Origin: Burkholderiales bacterium
GTDB lineage: Bacteria > Pseudomonadota > Gammaproteobacteria > Burkholderiales > SG8-41
Assembly (NCBI GenBank): GCA_026125585.1
Contig: JAHCLD010000004.1
Span: 1-34,334 of the forward strand
Reading direction: 5' to 3'
Length of the DNA: 34,334 bases
Below, piece by piece: positions 16,180 to 24,389 of the stretch. Numbering within the stretch: position 1 is the first letter of the stretch; the number at the start of each line of letters is the position of its first letter. Under the pieces are notes generated by a model. It saw only the letters and a list, made by a program, of their open reading frames with translations, did not search any database and was not told the DNA's origin. Made by a program: the position numbers and the translations under genes.

Positions 16180-17535
16180 TCAGCGAATCACGTAGTCCTT
16201 CTCGCGGATCAGCCGCGCACAGGCTGCGCTGGCGTCGGCGTCGTAGAGCCGGCCGGCGTTGCGGATGATTTCGTCCAGCGCGGCGTCGGCACCCAGCGCC
16301 GCCCGGTAGGGGCGGTGGGCGCACATCGATTCGAAGACGTCCGCCACCGCGACTATCCGGGCGGCCGGCAGGATCTCGTCGCCCTTGAGTCCATTGGGAT
16401 AGCCGCTGCCGTCGAGACGCTCGTGGTGCTGCAGCACGGCCTGGGCGACGGGCTGCTGGAAATCGATCGCCTTCAGGATGTCGTAGCCGGTCTGCGCATG
16501 CGTTTTGATCAGATCGTATTCGGAAGGCTTGAGCCTGACCGGTTTGGTGAGGATGTCCAGCGGCACGCCGATCTTGCCGGTGTCGTGCACGATGCCGACG
16601 GTGCGCAGCATTTCCTGCGTCTGCGTGTCCAGACCCAGTTCGGCGCCGATGGCCGCGGCCAGGTTGCCGACGCGCGATTCATGCCCTGCGGTGTAGGCGT
16701 CGCGGACCTCGCCGATGTTCGAGATCGCGTGCAGCGTGTCGTCCAGCATGCGCCGGATGTGGGCGAGGTGCTCCTGCGCGCGTTGCCCGGCGAGATGTTT
16801 CTCGGTGACGTCGATCGCAACGCCCATCATGATCGGTTCGCCCGGCGCGCCGGCGCGCGTGTTCTGCACGTCGATGATGATCCGGCTGCCGTCCCGGCGC
16901 AGGCCGGTGAAGGTGCGGTGGCTGCTGGCGGCCGGGCTGTCGACAAGTTCGCGGATCGTCGCCTGCGCGGCGTCGCGCTCGGACGGCACGATCAGCTCCA
17001 GCAGATCCATGCCGACGAGATTTTCCTCTGGATAGCCGAACATCGCAGCGATGCGCGGGTTGACATAGGCGATTTTCATGCCCCTGACGATGTAAAGCCC
17101 GACCATCGTGTGCTCGATCAGGCTGCGGTACATCGCCTCGGCCGTCCGCAGTTTTTCCAGTTCGCGCACCTGTTCCGAGACATCGATGGCCATCATGAGC
17201 TCGGCAGCGTGGCCGTCGAAGAGAATCCTGTTCGAGATGATGTCCACGTGCAGCACCGAGCCGTCGTGGGTGCGGTGGCGCCAGCGGCCGGCGCGGTCGA
17301 CGGTGCCGGTCCGGGTGCGTAGGTGCGTGCGGTAGCGTTCGGCATCTTCCGGAAGGTGGAGGCTGTCCACCGACATTTTCAGGAATTCTTCCCGTTTGTA
17401 TCCGTAGCCGGCGATTGCGACGTCGTTCGCGGCGAGGAATTTCAGCGTTTTGGCGTCGAAGACCCACATCGGGTGCGGAGCGGCTTCGAAGAGTTCGAGG
17501 AAGACGCGGTTGCTGGCGTAGATGTCGTATTCCAT
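16180..17535 (-). CDS. PAS-PAS-HD-GYP protein, probable cyclic-di-GMP phosphodiesterase
   Basis: The 451-residue protein has two PAS/PAC sensor domains (about 8-125 and 135-245), a short helix and a C-terminal HD-GYP domain (about 265-445). Expected metal and substrate residues are visible: HESRVGN (285), VHDTGKIGVP (316-325), His336 in THAQTGYDIL, and the long signature HHERLDGSGYPNGLKGDEI starting at residue 350. HD-GYP proteins hydrolyse cyclic di-GMP, so this one likely lowers it in response to a signal sensed by the PAS domains. No membrane segment is present, so the signal is cytoplasmic; the ligand or cofactor is unknown. The start at 17535 is preferred over 17562 because GGAAGAG lies just ahead. 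It stands alone between unrelated genes. Confidence 0.92.
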   Translation of the reverse strand: MEYDIYASNRVFLELFEAAPHPMWVFDAKTLKFLAANDVAIAGYGYKREEFLKMSVDSLHLPEDAERYRTHLRTRTGTVDRAGRWRHRTHDGSVLHVDIISNRILFDGHAAELMMAIDVSEQVRELEKLRTAEAMYRSLIEHTMVGLYIVRGMKIAYVNPRIAAMFGYPEENLVGMDLLELIVPSERDAAQATIRELVDSPAASSHRTFTGLRRDGSRIIIDVQNTRAGAPGEPIMMGVAIDVTEKHLAGQRAQEHLAHIRRMLDDTLHAISNIGEVRDAYTAGHESRVGNLAAAIGAELGLDTQTQEMLRTVGIVHDTGKIGVPLDILTKPVRLKPSEYDLIKTHAQTGYDILKAIDFQQPVAQAVLQHHERLDGSGYPNGLKGDEILPAARIVAVADVFESMCAHRPYRAALGADAALDEIIRNAGRLYDADASAACARLIREKDYVIR

Positions 17536-18045
17536 CGTGGTATCTCTTCCGGCAGAGCGCATGTTCCGGCCCGCGCGGCTGGAGATTCTTTTTTACTCTG
17601 AAGAGCAAGGCCGGCAGCATACGCCCGCGGTGCCGCGGGTTACAACGCAAAGTCCGTCAAATGAAATATCGGGAGTGGTAGTGTGGCACGCGGCGCGCAG
17701 AAGCCATCAGGCACTTGCATGCACAGATCCTGTCGCAACAGCATCCGGCGATCATCGTTCCGGGTTTGGAAGCTCTTGCGGAGCTCCCGGGCACCGAATG
17801 GGGGCGGACGACCCGCAGGCCGGGGATTGGGGTGCGGGCGGCAGGGCGCGTTTCCTGAAACCGGTTGGCCCTGGCGCCCCGGATTCCGGGAGAAACGGGA
17901 TCAGATGCCCGCAGGCGGCCCGGCTGCCGTCGTCGTGCCGGCATCCGGGGCAGGTTTTTCCGCCGCGGTCACAGGCCCGCGCATGTGGGCTATGATGTTC
18001 CGGCAGCATCCATAAAAAACCATCAATGGCAATAGGAGGAGCAAC
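17536..18045. other. Gene-free stretch with a possible coding remnant
   Basis: No convincing gene is present in these 510 bases. One short plus-strand frame (17697-17858, 53 codons) reads like natural protein (HLHAQILSQQHPAIIVPGLE and ELPGTEWGR) but has no start codon, is preceded by a stop and is interrupted soon after. It may be a remnant of a gene tail; I do not recognise the family. The ribosome binding site of the next Bug gene (GGAGGAG) lies at the right end. Other open frames here look like shadows. Confidence 0.35.
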
Positions 18046-19023
18046 ATGTCAAGGACCCTTTTGCGCGTGGCGCTCGTTTGCGCCGCCGCGCTGACCGCAG
18101 CACCCGCCGCCCAGGTCGCGGCGCAGCAGTTCCCCAGCAAGATCCTGCGCGTCGTCAATCCCAACGCGCCCGGCGGCAACAGCGACGTGCTGTTCCGGTT
18201 GCTCGCGCCGAAGATGGGCGAGGTGCTGGGCCAGCAGCTCGTCATCGACTACCGGCCCGGCGCTGGCGGCAACATCGGCGCGGAGATGGTCGCGCGCGCC
18301 GCGCCCGACGGCTACACCACGCTGATCGCGGCGGCGAGTTTTCTGTTCAATCCCGCGCTGCTGAAGAACATTCCCTTCGACGCGGAGAAGGACTTCACGC
18401 CGCTCGGCATCATCGTCGACATCCCGGCCGGGCTCGCCGTGCACCCCTCGCTGCCGGTGAAAACCGTGCAGGACCTTGTCGCCCTCGCCAAGAAGCGGCC
18501 GGGTGATCTCAACTACTCCAGCTCCGGCCAGGGCGCGCTGGGCCACCTCTCGGGCGCGCTGTTCGACGCCACGGCCGGCATCAAGACCGTGCACATCCCC
18601 TACAAGGGCGCGGGCCCGTCGATCGTCGATCTCGTCGCCGGCCAGGTGCAGTTCTCCTTCGTCAGCATCCCGGCGATCACCGGCCATCTGCAGAGCGGGC
18701 GGCTGCGCATGATCGCGCAGTGCGGCGACAGCCGCTTCGTGTCCTTTCCCAATGTGCCGACCATGGTCGAATCGGGCGTGAAGGACTTCGTCGTCACCAG
18801 CCCCTTCAGCTACCTCGGCCCTGCGGGCTTGCCGCAGCCGGTCGCGACGAAGCTCAGCGACGCGCTGCGCGCGTCGCTCACCGATCCGAAAAACAGCAAG
18901 ATGCTGATCGAGCGCGGCGCGCTGCCCATCGGCAACACGCCGGCGGAACACGCGGCGATGATCAAATCCGAGATCGCCAAGTGGAAGAAGGTGGCGGCCG
19001 CGGCGGGGCTGAAGCCGCAGTAA
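18046..19023 (+). CDS. Bug/TctC-type periplasmic solute-binding protein
   Basis: This 325-residue protein has a signal peptide (about 1-27, ending QVAAQ) and a mature chain with QFPSKILRVVNPNAPGGNSD, VIDYRPGAGGNIGAEMVAR, APDGYTTLIA, TVHIPYKGAGPSIVDLVAG and a terminal SEIAKWKKVAAAAG. GGAGGAG lies six bases before the ATG, a strong ribosome binding site. The gene is followed by a terminator at 19067-19104 and has no co-directional partner, so it is probably monocistronic. It is an orphan receptor or a receptor that shares a distant permease. The convergent aminotransferase gene downstream may be functionally unrelated. Confidence 0.92.
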   Translation: MSRTLLRVALVCAAALTAAPAAQVAAQQFPSKILRVVNPNAPGGNSDVLFRLLAPKMGEVLGQQLVIDYRPGAGGNIGAEMVARAAPDGYTTLIAAASFLFNPALLKNIPFDAEKDFTPLGIIVDIPAGLAVHPSLPVKTVQDLVALAKKRPGDLNYSSSGQGALGHLSGALFDATAGIKTVHIPYKGAGPSIVDLVAGQVQFSFVSIPAITGHLQSGRLRMIAQCGDSRFVSFPNVPTMVESGVKDFVVTSPFSYLGPAGLPQPVATKLSDALRASLTDPKNSKMLIERGALPIGNTPAEHAAMIKSEIAKWKKVAAAAGLKPQ

Positions 19024-19066
19024 GGTGTGACGTAAAAGACCGTTGAAAGATTGGAAGGAAACGGGG

Positions 19067-19104
19067 CCGGTGCCGCTATTCAGCGTAGTTGCACCGGTCT
19101 TTTT
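19067..19104 (+). terminator. Rho-independent terminator after the Bug gene
   Basis: CCGGTGC (19067-19073) and GCACCGG (19091-19097) form a perfect 7-base stem, and an inner CGCT/AGCG pair extends it. TCTTTTT follows directly. It sits 44 bases after the stop of the Bug gene. Confidence 0.8.
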
Positions 19105-19114
19105 CATTCCATGC

Positions 19115-19163
19115 GGTCAAATGACATGAAAACCCGATACTGGGATTACTTGGTCAAATGACA
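19115..19163 (+). repeat. Twelve-base direct repeat GGTCAAATGACA, two copies
   Basis: GGTCAAATGACA occurs at 19115-19126 and 19152-19163, 25 bases apart, immediately left of the hairpin element. The copies may be a duplicated target or chance; the second copy overlaps the hairpin's left end by three bases. Confidence 0.6.
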
Positions 19164-19243
19164 ATCTTCCTCTCCCCGCTTGCGGGGACAAGGGGGCCCT
19201 TGAAGGGAGGCAGAGGGTTGGGGTGAGAGGCTGCGAAGATTGT
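19161..19243. repeat. Imperfect hairpin repeat element between convergent genes
   Basis: ACAATCTTC at 19161-19169 is the exact reverse complement of GAAGATTGT at 19235-19243. Inside these arms, CCTCTCCCC on the left pairs with GGGGTGAGAGG on the right. The centre contains CCCCGCTTGCGGGG, a smaller hairpin. The base composition (CTCTCCCC...GGGGTGAGAGG) resembles dispersed intergenic hairpin repeats common in proteobacterial genomes. It lies between the convergent Bug and aminotransferase genes and may act as a terminator. Confidence 0.6.
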
Positions 19244-19263
19244 CCGGCCGATTGCCGCGGACA

Positions 19264-20469
19264 TCACGGCACCCCGAACTCCCGCCGGCAAACCTCCGCC
19301 AGCGCCGCCACCCCCTGATTGATTTCCTCATGGCTCAGGTTGGCGAAACACAGCCGCAGGCGGCTTCGGGCATGGGCCTTGTTCACCGACCATTCGGGCC
19401 CGGGGTTGATGGCCACTCCCACGGCCTGTGCCAGCTTGCAGAGCTGCAGCGCATCCACGCCGTCCGGCAGCTTCACCCACAGGAAGATGCCGCCCTGCGG
19501 ATCGTCGAAGGCTGCCGCAGCGCCGAAATGAGCCTTTAGCGCTTCCATCAGCGTCACCAGCTTCGCACGCAGACTCCTGCGCAGCACCGGCACGTGTTTC
19601 GCGAAATGCGCCGCGCAGTATTCCGCCAGCACCATCTGCTCCAGCGCGCCGGAGCCGGCATCGGTCTTGATCGCCAGCATGCGCGACAGGATCGACCACG
19701 GCGCCACGATGTAGCCCACGCGCAGGGCGGGCGCGATGGTCTTCGAGAAGGAGCCGATGTAAATGACGTTGCCGTGGTCGCTCATCCCGTAAAGCGCCGG
19801 CGGGCGCTGACCCGACCATGTGAGATCGGCATAGCAGTCGTCCTCGAACACCGGCACACCGTATTCGGAAGCCAGCTTCAGCAGCGCCGCGCGCCGCTCC
19901 AATGGCAGCACGGTGGCGGTCGGGTTCTGCACCGTCGGGATGGTGTAGATGTACTTGGGGCGGATGCCCTTGCGCTTCAGGTCGGCCAGCGCGGCTTCGA
20001 GCGCGTCGATGCGCAGCCCGTCGCGGTCGAGCGGAATGCCGACCGGCGTCACGCCCAGCCGCAGCAGGCGATTGATCGAGCCCTGGTAACAATCCTCCTC
20101 GATGATCACGGTATCGCCGCGCGCGAGCAGCGTGTGGTTGACGAGGTCCAGCGCCTGCAGCGAACCAGAGGTGATCAGGATGTCGTCGGTGGAGCAGGCG
20201 ATGCCGGCATCGCGTTTGAGCTTGTTCACGAGAAAATCGCGCAGCGCGCGGTAGCCCTGCGGGCCGCTGTTGAGGCCGTAGGTCGACAGCGTGCGCCCCT
20301 CGCGCCGCAGCACTGCATCGGCCGCCGCGATCAGCCCGTCCAGCGGCAGCGCGTCCGGATCGTTGTTGCCGCCGGTGAAATCGTATTTGGGGCGACCGGT
20401 CCAGCGGGCGGCGGCGGGTGGGAGGTTAGGGGGTAAGAGTGAGGTGAAGTCGAAGGGGGCTGGGGGCAT
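19264..20469 (-). CDS. PLP-dependent aminotransferase, class I/II (2-aminoadipate/aromatic type)
   Basis: The 401-residue protein has fold type I features: an NPTAT substrate-binding Asn near 182, Asp210/211 in VFEDDCYADL which contacts the pyridine nitrogen, the PLP-binding Lys243 in GSFSKTIAPALRVGY, and an RLRLCFA sequence near 376 that should hold the carboxylate-binding Arg. It resembles the catalytic half of MocR regulators and LysN-like transaminases, but has no N-terminal helix-turn-helix, so it is an enzyme. Donor and acceptor cannot be assigned. AAGGATA lies just before the ATG. The neighbour upstream in the divergent direction is the restriction nuclease, from a different source. 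Confidence 0.88.
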   Translation of the reverse strand: MPPAPFDFTSLLPPNLPPAAARWTGRPKYDFTGGNNDPDALPLDGLIAAADAVLRREGRTLSTYGLNSGPQGYRALRDFLVNKLKRDAGIACSTDDILITSGSLQALDLVNHTLLARGDTVIIEEDCYQGSINRLLRLGVTPVGIPLDRDGLRIDALEAALADLKRKGIRPKYIYTIPTVQNPTATVLPLERRAALLKLASEYGVPVFEDDCYADLTWSGQRPPALYGMSDHGNVIYIGSFSKTIAPALRVGYIVAPWSILSRMLAIKTDAGSGALEQMVLAEYCAAHFAKHVPVLRRSLRAKLVTLMEALKAHFGAAAAFDDPQGGIFLWVKLPDGVDALQLCKLAQAVGVAINPGPEWSVNKAHARSRLRLCFANLSHEEINQGVAALAEVCRREFGVP

Positions 20470-20513
20470 GGATATCCTTTTGCGGGATTGTTTTTATTGA
20501 GGTGGTGACAGCT

Positions 20514-20544
20514 AAATATTTATAAAACAATTACTTAAAGAATT
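20514..20544 (+). repeat. AT-rich repeat, copy A
   Basis: The segment begins AAATATTTATAAAA and continues CAATTACTTA. It resembles segments at 23418-23450 and 29269-29300 in the same orientation. It lies between the aminotransferase and restriction nuclease genes, at the left edge of the AT-rich region. Confidence 0.45.
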
Positions 20545-20545
20545 C

Positions 20546-20573
20546 TTGCTGTTGCAATGACTGTCAGTATATT
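20546..20573 (+). promoter_or_regulatory. Possible promoter of the restriction-modification operon
   Basis: TTGCTG (20546-20551) and TATATT (20568-20573) are 16 bases apart. The -35 match is modest and the -10 match is good. The start codon of the nuclease follows 45 bases later. No controller-protein box is evident. Confidence 0.4.
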
Positions 20574-20617
20574 CTGCGAGCGCAATTGGCTTAGGGATAC
20601 TTTTTGGGAATCAGCTC

Positions 20618-21208
20618 ATGGCAATTGACGTCTTCCCCCAATTCATCAGGGAAAATTATGAGGTGCATCAATGGCGACACGCTTGTGCAATTTTGGCGCG
20701 TGATTTTCCCCATGAGCTGAACGAGATCGTAGATGTTCTTACCCGTTTCAGGGTTAGAAAAAGCTGGATAGCCAAGGGCGGTGGTAATAAATCGCCGATT
20801 TCAAAATGGATCGACGGCGAATTATCAAGGTACGGTTGGGTAGCAAAAAACTTTGATACCAGAATTGTGGTTGATCAGACGCAGATTGACTCTCCTACGC
20901 ACGAGGTTGATTGCTTTAAAAATAGGATAGCTTTGGAGATCGAGTGGAATAACAAAGATCCTTTTTTTGATCGAGATTTAAACAATTTTCGTTTGTTGTT
21001 TGATTTACGTGTGGTGTCGGTTGGTGTGATCATCACCCGGTCGGACGAACTCCAGAAAATTTTCAATTCCCTGGGTCGAGGCTCGTCTTACGGCAACTCG
21101 ACTACTCATATGTCAAAGTTGCTTCCCCGAATTCAAGGCGGTGGTGGCGCTGGTTGCCCATTGCTGGTTTTTGGAATCAAATCTTCCCTCTATGACAAAA
21201 ATAGTTAG
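20618..21208 (+). CDS. BglII/BstYI-family type II restriction endonuclease
   Basis: The 196-residue protein is recognised by EVDCFKNRIALEIEWNNKD followed by PFFDRDLNNFRLLFDL and VGVIITRSDELQKIF. Asp98, Glu107 and Glu109 form a D-x8-E-x-E set with the spacing of the BglII active site (Asp84, Glu93, Gln95 as I recall it), so the metal-binding chemistry is probably retained with Glu in place of Gln. BglII and BstYI cut AGATCT and RGATCY, but the target here cannot be assumed. The gene is much richer in A and T than its neighbours, which suggests recent transfer. It overlaps the methylase gene by 17 bases, so the two are translationally coupled. AGATCT occurs in the window at 4230 and 24869. Confidence 0.85.
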   Translation: MAIDVFPQFIRENYEVHQWRHACAILARDFPHELNEIVDVLTRFRVRKSWIAKGGGNKSPISKWIDGELSRYGWVAKNFDTRIVVDQTQIDSPTHEVDCFKNRIALEIEWNNKDPFFDRDLNNFRLLFDLRVVSVGVIITRSDELQKIFNSLGRGSSYGNSTTHMSKLLPRIQGGGGAGCPLLVFGIKSSLYDKNS

Positions 21209-21872
21209 CATTGCCAGGCCGACCGCCGCGCAGGATTTTGCGGCGAAGGTAACCGGACTTTATTCAACCATCGTTGCCGATCCACCTTGGCGGTTCGAGA
21301 ATCGGACGGGAAAGATGGCGCCTGAGCATCAGAGATTGCTTCGTTATCCGACCATGGATTTAGAAGAAATCTGTGAGATTCCGGTGGCGCAGGTTTCTGC
21401 GGAAAATTCACATTTGTACCTATGGGTGCCTAATGCGCTATTGGCTGAAGGGCTTCAGGTTATGCGTGCATGGGGCTTCAAGTACAAATCAAATTTGGTT
21501 TGGTACAAGGTTAGAAAAGACGGAGGGCCCGACGGTCGCGGGGTTGGTTTTTACTTTAGGAATGTCACGGAGTTGGTTTTGTTCGGTGTGCGGGGGCACA
21601 TGCGTACTCTTCCGCCCGGGAGGCGTCAGACAAACATTATGGTTTCCCAAAAAAGAGAGCATTCGCGTAAACCAGACGGTATTTACGGAATAGTTGAATC
21701 GTGCTCGCCTGGCCCCTATCTCGAACTTTTTGCAAGATTTTGTCGATCAGGTTGGTCCCAATGGGGTAATGAAGATGTTGAGCAAAACTCCCGGCTTGGG
21801 AAGGCAAAACGTAAAGGCCATGTTGAGCAATTGGCAATGTTTCAGCGTAAGGCCCAATACAAGGTGGGGTAA
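21192..21872 (+). CDS. MT-A70-family adenine-N6 DNA methyltransferase of the R-M pair
   Basis: The 226-residue protein has the catalytic DPPW (residues 30-33), the conserved NLVWYK near 101-106, and the SAM-binding element LELFARFCRSGW with WGNE near 178-194. DPPW ahead of the SAM loop is the MT-A70 order, seen in bacterial adenine methylases such as M.MunI. It should protect the host at the site cut by the nuclease upstream, so that site should contain adenine. The start is the ATG at 21192, inside the nuclease gene end; an in-frame ATG at 21141 would extend the overlap and adds no family sequence. Like the nuclease gene it is visibly AT-richer than the flanks. No specificity subunit or controller gene is present. 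Confidence 0.88.
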   Translation: MTKIVSIARPTAAQDFAAKVTGLYSTIVADPPWRFENRTGKMAPEHQRLLRYPTMDLEEICEIPVAQVSAENSHLYLWVPNALLAEGLQVMRAWGFKYKSNLVWYKVRKDGGPDGRGVGFYFRNVTELVLFGVRGHMRTLPPGRRQTNIMVSQKREHSRKPDGIYGIVESCSPGPYLELFARFCRSGWSQWGNEDVEQNSRLGKAKRKGHVEQLAMFQRKAQYKVG

Positions 21873-21948
21873 TCAAAGCGACTGGATAATCGGTTCTCTC
21901 AATTAATGCCGCATGATCACGCAGCAATCTGTGGGTGGCGGAGTTGAT

Positions 21949-23406
21949 TTATTTAATCAGTTTGCTAAACGTTGTGCCAATGACTCCTTTTGTTTGGTTA
22001 GTTTTTTTGAGCTGATCGTTTAACCAACCAATGCTCGTTTTGGTTTGGGTCACGGTTTCGGAAAGCATCCGTTTGGTTTCTTCACTCTGTGGTCCCCCCA
22101 ATCCCTTCCTCCCAAATACCATATATTCCGCACTGATCACCTCGCGGAATTCCTTCTCCGTCAGCGGCATCTTGCTCTTGGCCTGTTCCTCATAAATCCG
22201 CTGCGCCTCCGCAAACGGAATCTCCTGCAGCCTTAAGCCCTTGCCCCGCCCGTAATCCGTCAGCTTGCTGGCGAAGTGATGCCCAATGCGAAACGGCACC
22301 TCGGCCTTCTGCAGCAGCGCATCGGCGATCTCGGTGGTGGTGGAGTAGTCCGCATTGACCTCTTCCAGCGCGCGGTCCTTGTTGACCACGATGGCATCGA
22401 CCACCTGTTTCAGGATTTCCAGCACCTTCAGCAGCCGCGTTGCCGGCACCGGGTCGTACATGCGGTAGTCGAACATGCCCGTGCGGTTGTTGTGCGATAC
22501 CCAGGTCATGGTCTGCATTTCACTCAGCGTGATGCTCGATTGCGCGCGCAATTGCTCGAGAGCGGCGGGGTTGCGCTTCTGCGGCATGATGCTGCTGGTG
22601 CCGGTGAGCTTGCCTTCGGCCAGCATGAACCAGGGCCGGGGTTCAGCGTACTGAGCGTGGATGTCCTGCGCGAGCATACCCGTTTCCACGGCGAGGATGC
22701 TGTAGGCGGCGGCGACTTCCAGCGCGCTGTCGATGGGCGCGAGATGGTTGGCGTCGTAGGCGTTTCCGACGAGGCCGTCGAAGCCCAGCAGTTCCGCTAG
22801 GCGGTGGCGGTCGAGCGGGAAGCTGGAGGTGGCCAGCGCCGCTGCGCCGAGTGGACATTTGTTGACCCGCGCATACACTTCCTGCAGGCGCTCGGTCGCG
22901 CGCGCGAGCGCGGATTCGAAGGCGAGCAGGTAGTGGGCAAACGTCGTCGGCTGGGCTTGCACGCCGTGGGTGTAGGCGGGGATGATGGTTTCGACGTGTT
23001 CTTCGGCGCGTTTCAGCAGGCTTTCGCGGGCGGCGATCACGGCCTGCATGACCTGTAGCAACTGGTCGCGCAGGTTCATCCGCGCGATGGTCGAGGCGAG
23101 GTCCTGCCGGCTGCGGCCGGTGTGCAGCCGCGAGGCTTCGGGGCCAGCCAGCGCGATCAGCCGCGGTTCGTAGTCGAGGTAATCGGCGGACACGCGCGGC
23201 GTGGTGTTGTTGGCACCGGTGCGTTCGTTCTCGATCAGTTGCGCGATGCCTTTCGCGATGCGCGCGGCGACGTCCTTCGGCACGATGCCGGTCTCGGCCA
23301 GCATGACGATCGAGGCTTTGTTGATTTCATCCAGCCATTCGATGGAGCGGCCGCCGCCGCGGAAGGTGGCGTTGATGTCGAGGGTGCCATGTTCTGAGTT
23401 GCTCAA
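21949..23406 (-). CDS. Argininosuccinate-lyase-like enzyme (aspartase/fumarase superfamily)
   Basis: The 485-residue protein has the superfamily signature SSIMPQKRNP (residues 271-280, flexible loop with the catalytic Ser), HTGRSRQD (95-102) and YTHGVQAQP (154-162). In true ArgH the second motif is usually GRSRND; Gln replaces Asn here, and the genomic setting is catabolic. It is therefore probably a paralogue that eliminates fumarate from an aspartate-like N-substituted compound rather than the arginine biosynthetic enzyme. The start is a TTG at 23406 with AGGA seven bases upstream. The last 45 codons are much richer in A and T than the rest and adjoin the R-M pair. Its gene is followed on the same strand by none, and preceded by the FCD regulator. 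Confidence 0.85.
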   Translation of the reverse strand: MSNSEHGTLDINATFRGGGRSIEWLDEINKASIVMLAETGIVPKDVAARIAKGIAQLIENERTGANNTTPRVSADYLDYEPRLIALAGPEASRLHTGRSRQDLASTIARMNLRDQLLQVMQAVIAARESLLKRAEEHVETIIPAYTHGVQAQPTTFAHYLLAFESALARATERLQEVYARVNKCPLGAAALATSSFPLDRHRLAELLGFDGLVGNAYDANHLAPIDSALEVAAAYSILAVETGMLAQDIHAQYAEPRPWFMLAEGKLTGTSSIMPQKRNPAALEQLRAQSSITLSEMQTMTWVSHNNRTGMFDYRMYDPVPATRLLKVLEILKQVVDAIVVNKDRALEEVNADYSTTTEIADALLQKAEVPFRIGHHFASKLTDYGRGKGLRLQEIPFAEAQRIYEEQAKSKMPLTEKEFREVISAEYMVFGRKGLGGPQSEETKRMLSETVTQTKTSIGWLNDQLKKTNQTKGVIGTTFSKLIK

Positions 23407-23417
23407 GAGGGTATCCT

Positions 23418-23450
23418 AAAAATATTTAATAAAATCAGTTATTTATAATT
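23418..23450 (+). repeat. AT-rich repeat, copy B
   Basis: AAAAATATTTAATAAAATCA is followed by GTTATTTATAATT. It lies just upstream of the lyase gene and matches copies at 20514 and 29269, orientation the same. It could be a shared protein-binding site or a recombination scar. Confidence 0.45.
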
Positions 23451-23620
23451 ATATTTGCCTTGCCGGTAAGTAATCGCCAGACGGACTGATTTTTACCTAT
23501 TTTCAGAGCAGGCGGGTGGCGTCTTACGAAAGACCAGTCGTCGAGGAGGACGACTTATTGGCACCGCGCAATACGCGGAGATTTTCAGATGGCGTAGCCG
23601 GGGTGCCGGGAGGGGGTACG

Positions 23621-24313
23621 TCAGCGCAATTCGGTGGGCAGCACTGCAAGGATCATCGTTGCAGTGAGCTCAATGTGCTCTTCCATGAGACGACAGGCCA
23701 GTTCGGCATTCCGATTCAGGGCCGCCTCGGCAATGGCGGAATGCTCGGACTGCACATCACGGGGCACGTGGCGAAACTGGAGGAAGTTCCGGCGGTAGCG
23801 ATCAGACAGATCGTACAGGGTGTCGCAGAACTGCAGCAGGACCGGCAGTCGGCATGCCCCGATCAGGGCTGTGTGGAATTTCCGGTGCCAGCCTTCCCAC
23901 GCTTCGTCAATGTCGTCCATTTTCGCCGGATTGCGCGATTTGAATTTGGACAAGTGGTGCATCGATGACACGACTTCGGTTTCCCAAGCGTCGTCCCCGT
24001 GTTGTATGGAACGTTGCAGCGCAATCACTTCCAGCGACTTCCGCAGCAGAGTGACTTCGCGCAGGTTGTCGGCGGATACCGGTGCTACCTGGAAGCCGCG
24101 CTGGTCAGCGGCTTGCAGCACCAAGCCTTCTGAAACCAGTCGCGAGATTGCTTCCCGCAACGGACTGAAGCTCACGTCATAGGTGGTGCGCAACTGATCC
24201 AAGCGCAGTTTTTCGCCCGGGCCAATTGCTCCGGTGAGGATTTCCTTGCGCAGCCGGGAAAGCGTCGTTGAGAAAACGGTACCGGATTCGGTGGGGGTCT
24301 TGGTGTGTGCCAT
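23621..24313 (-). CDS. GntR-family transcriptional regulator, FadR subfamily (FCD domain)
   Basis: The 230-residue protein has an N-terminal winged helix-turn-helix (about 14-80: LRKEILTGAIGPGEKLRLDQL, VSFSPLREAISRLVSEGLV, QRGFQVAPVS) and an all-helical FCD domain (about 88-215). The FCD metal-binding residues are partly visible, with Asp/His in WHRKFHTALIG and SEHSAIAEAAL. FCD domains bind carboxylic acids with a metal ion. It is divergent from the cyclodeaminase-aldolase-Bug operon and upstream of the lyase on the same strand, so it probably controls both. An inverted repeat with 8-base arms lies in the divergent gap. No strong ribosome binding site is visible at the ATG. Confidence 0.9.
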   Translation of the reverse strand: MAHTKTPTESGTVFSTTLSRLRKEILTGAIGPGEKLRLDQLRTTYDVSFSPLREAISRLVSEGLVLQAADQRGFQVAPVSADNLREVTLLRKSLEVIALQRSIQHGDDAWETEVVSSMHHLSKFKSRNPAKMDDIDEAWEGWHRKFHTALIGACRLPVLLQFCDTLYDLSDRYRRNFLQFRHVPRDVQSEHSAIAEAALNRNAELACRLMEEHIELTATMILAVLPTELR

Positions 24314-24389
24314 AAAGAGTTTTTGGCTTTAATTCTTTGATTATATTGTAAAAATAAACTTTTATGGCAATAATCGACAAATATATTTA

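Noticed and set aside
20583-20627. Two CAATTG sites near the nuclease start as a hint of a MunI-like target
   Set aside because: The methylase family resemblance to M.MunI does not fix specificity and the nuclease is of BglII type; two sites in AT-rich DNA are not informative.
21949-23406. Assignment as biosynthetic ArgH
   Set aside because: The GRSRND motif is GRSRQD, and the gene is in a catabolic regulator-receptor cluster; a paralogue is more likely.
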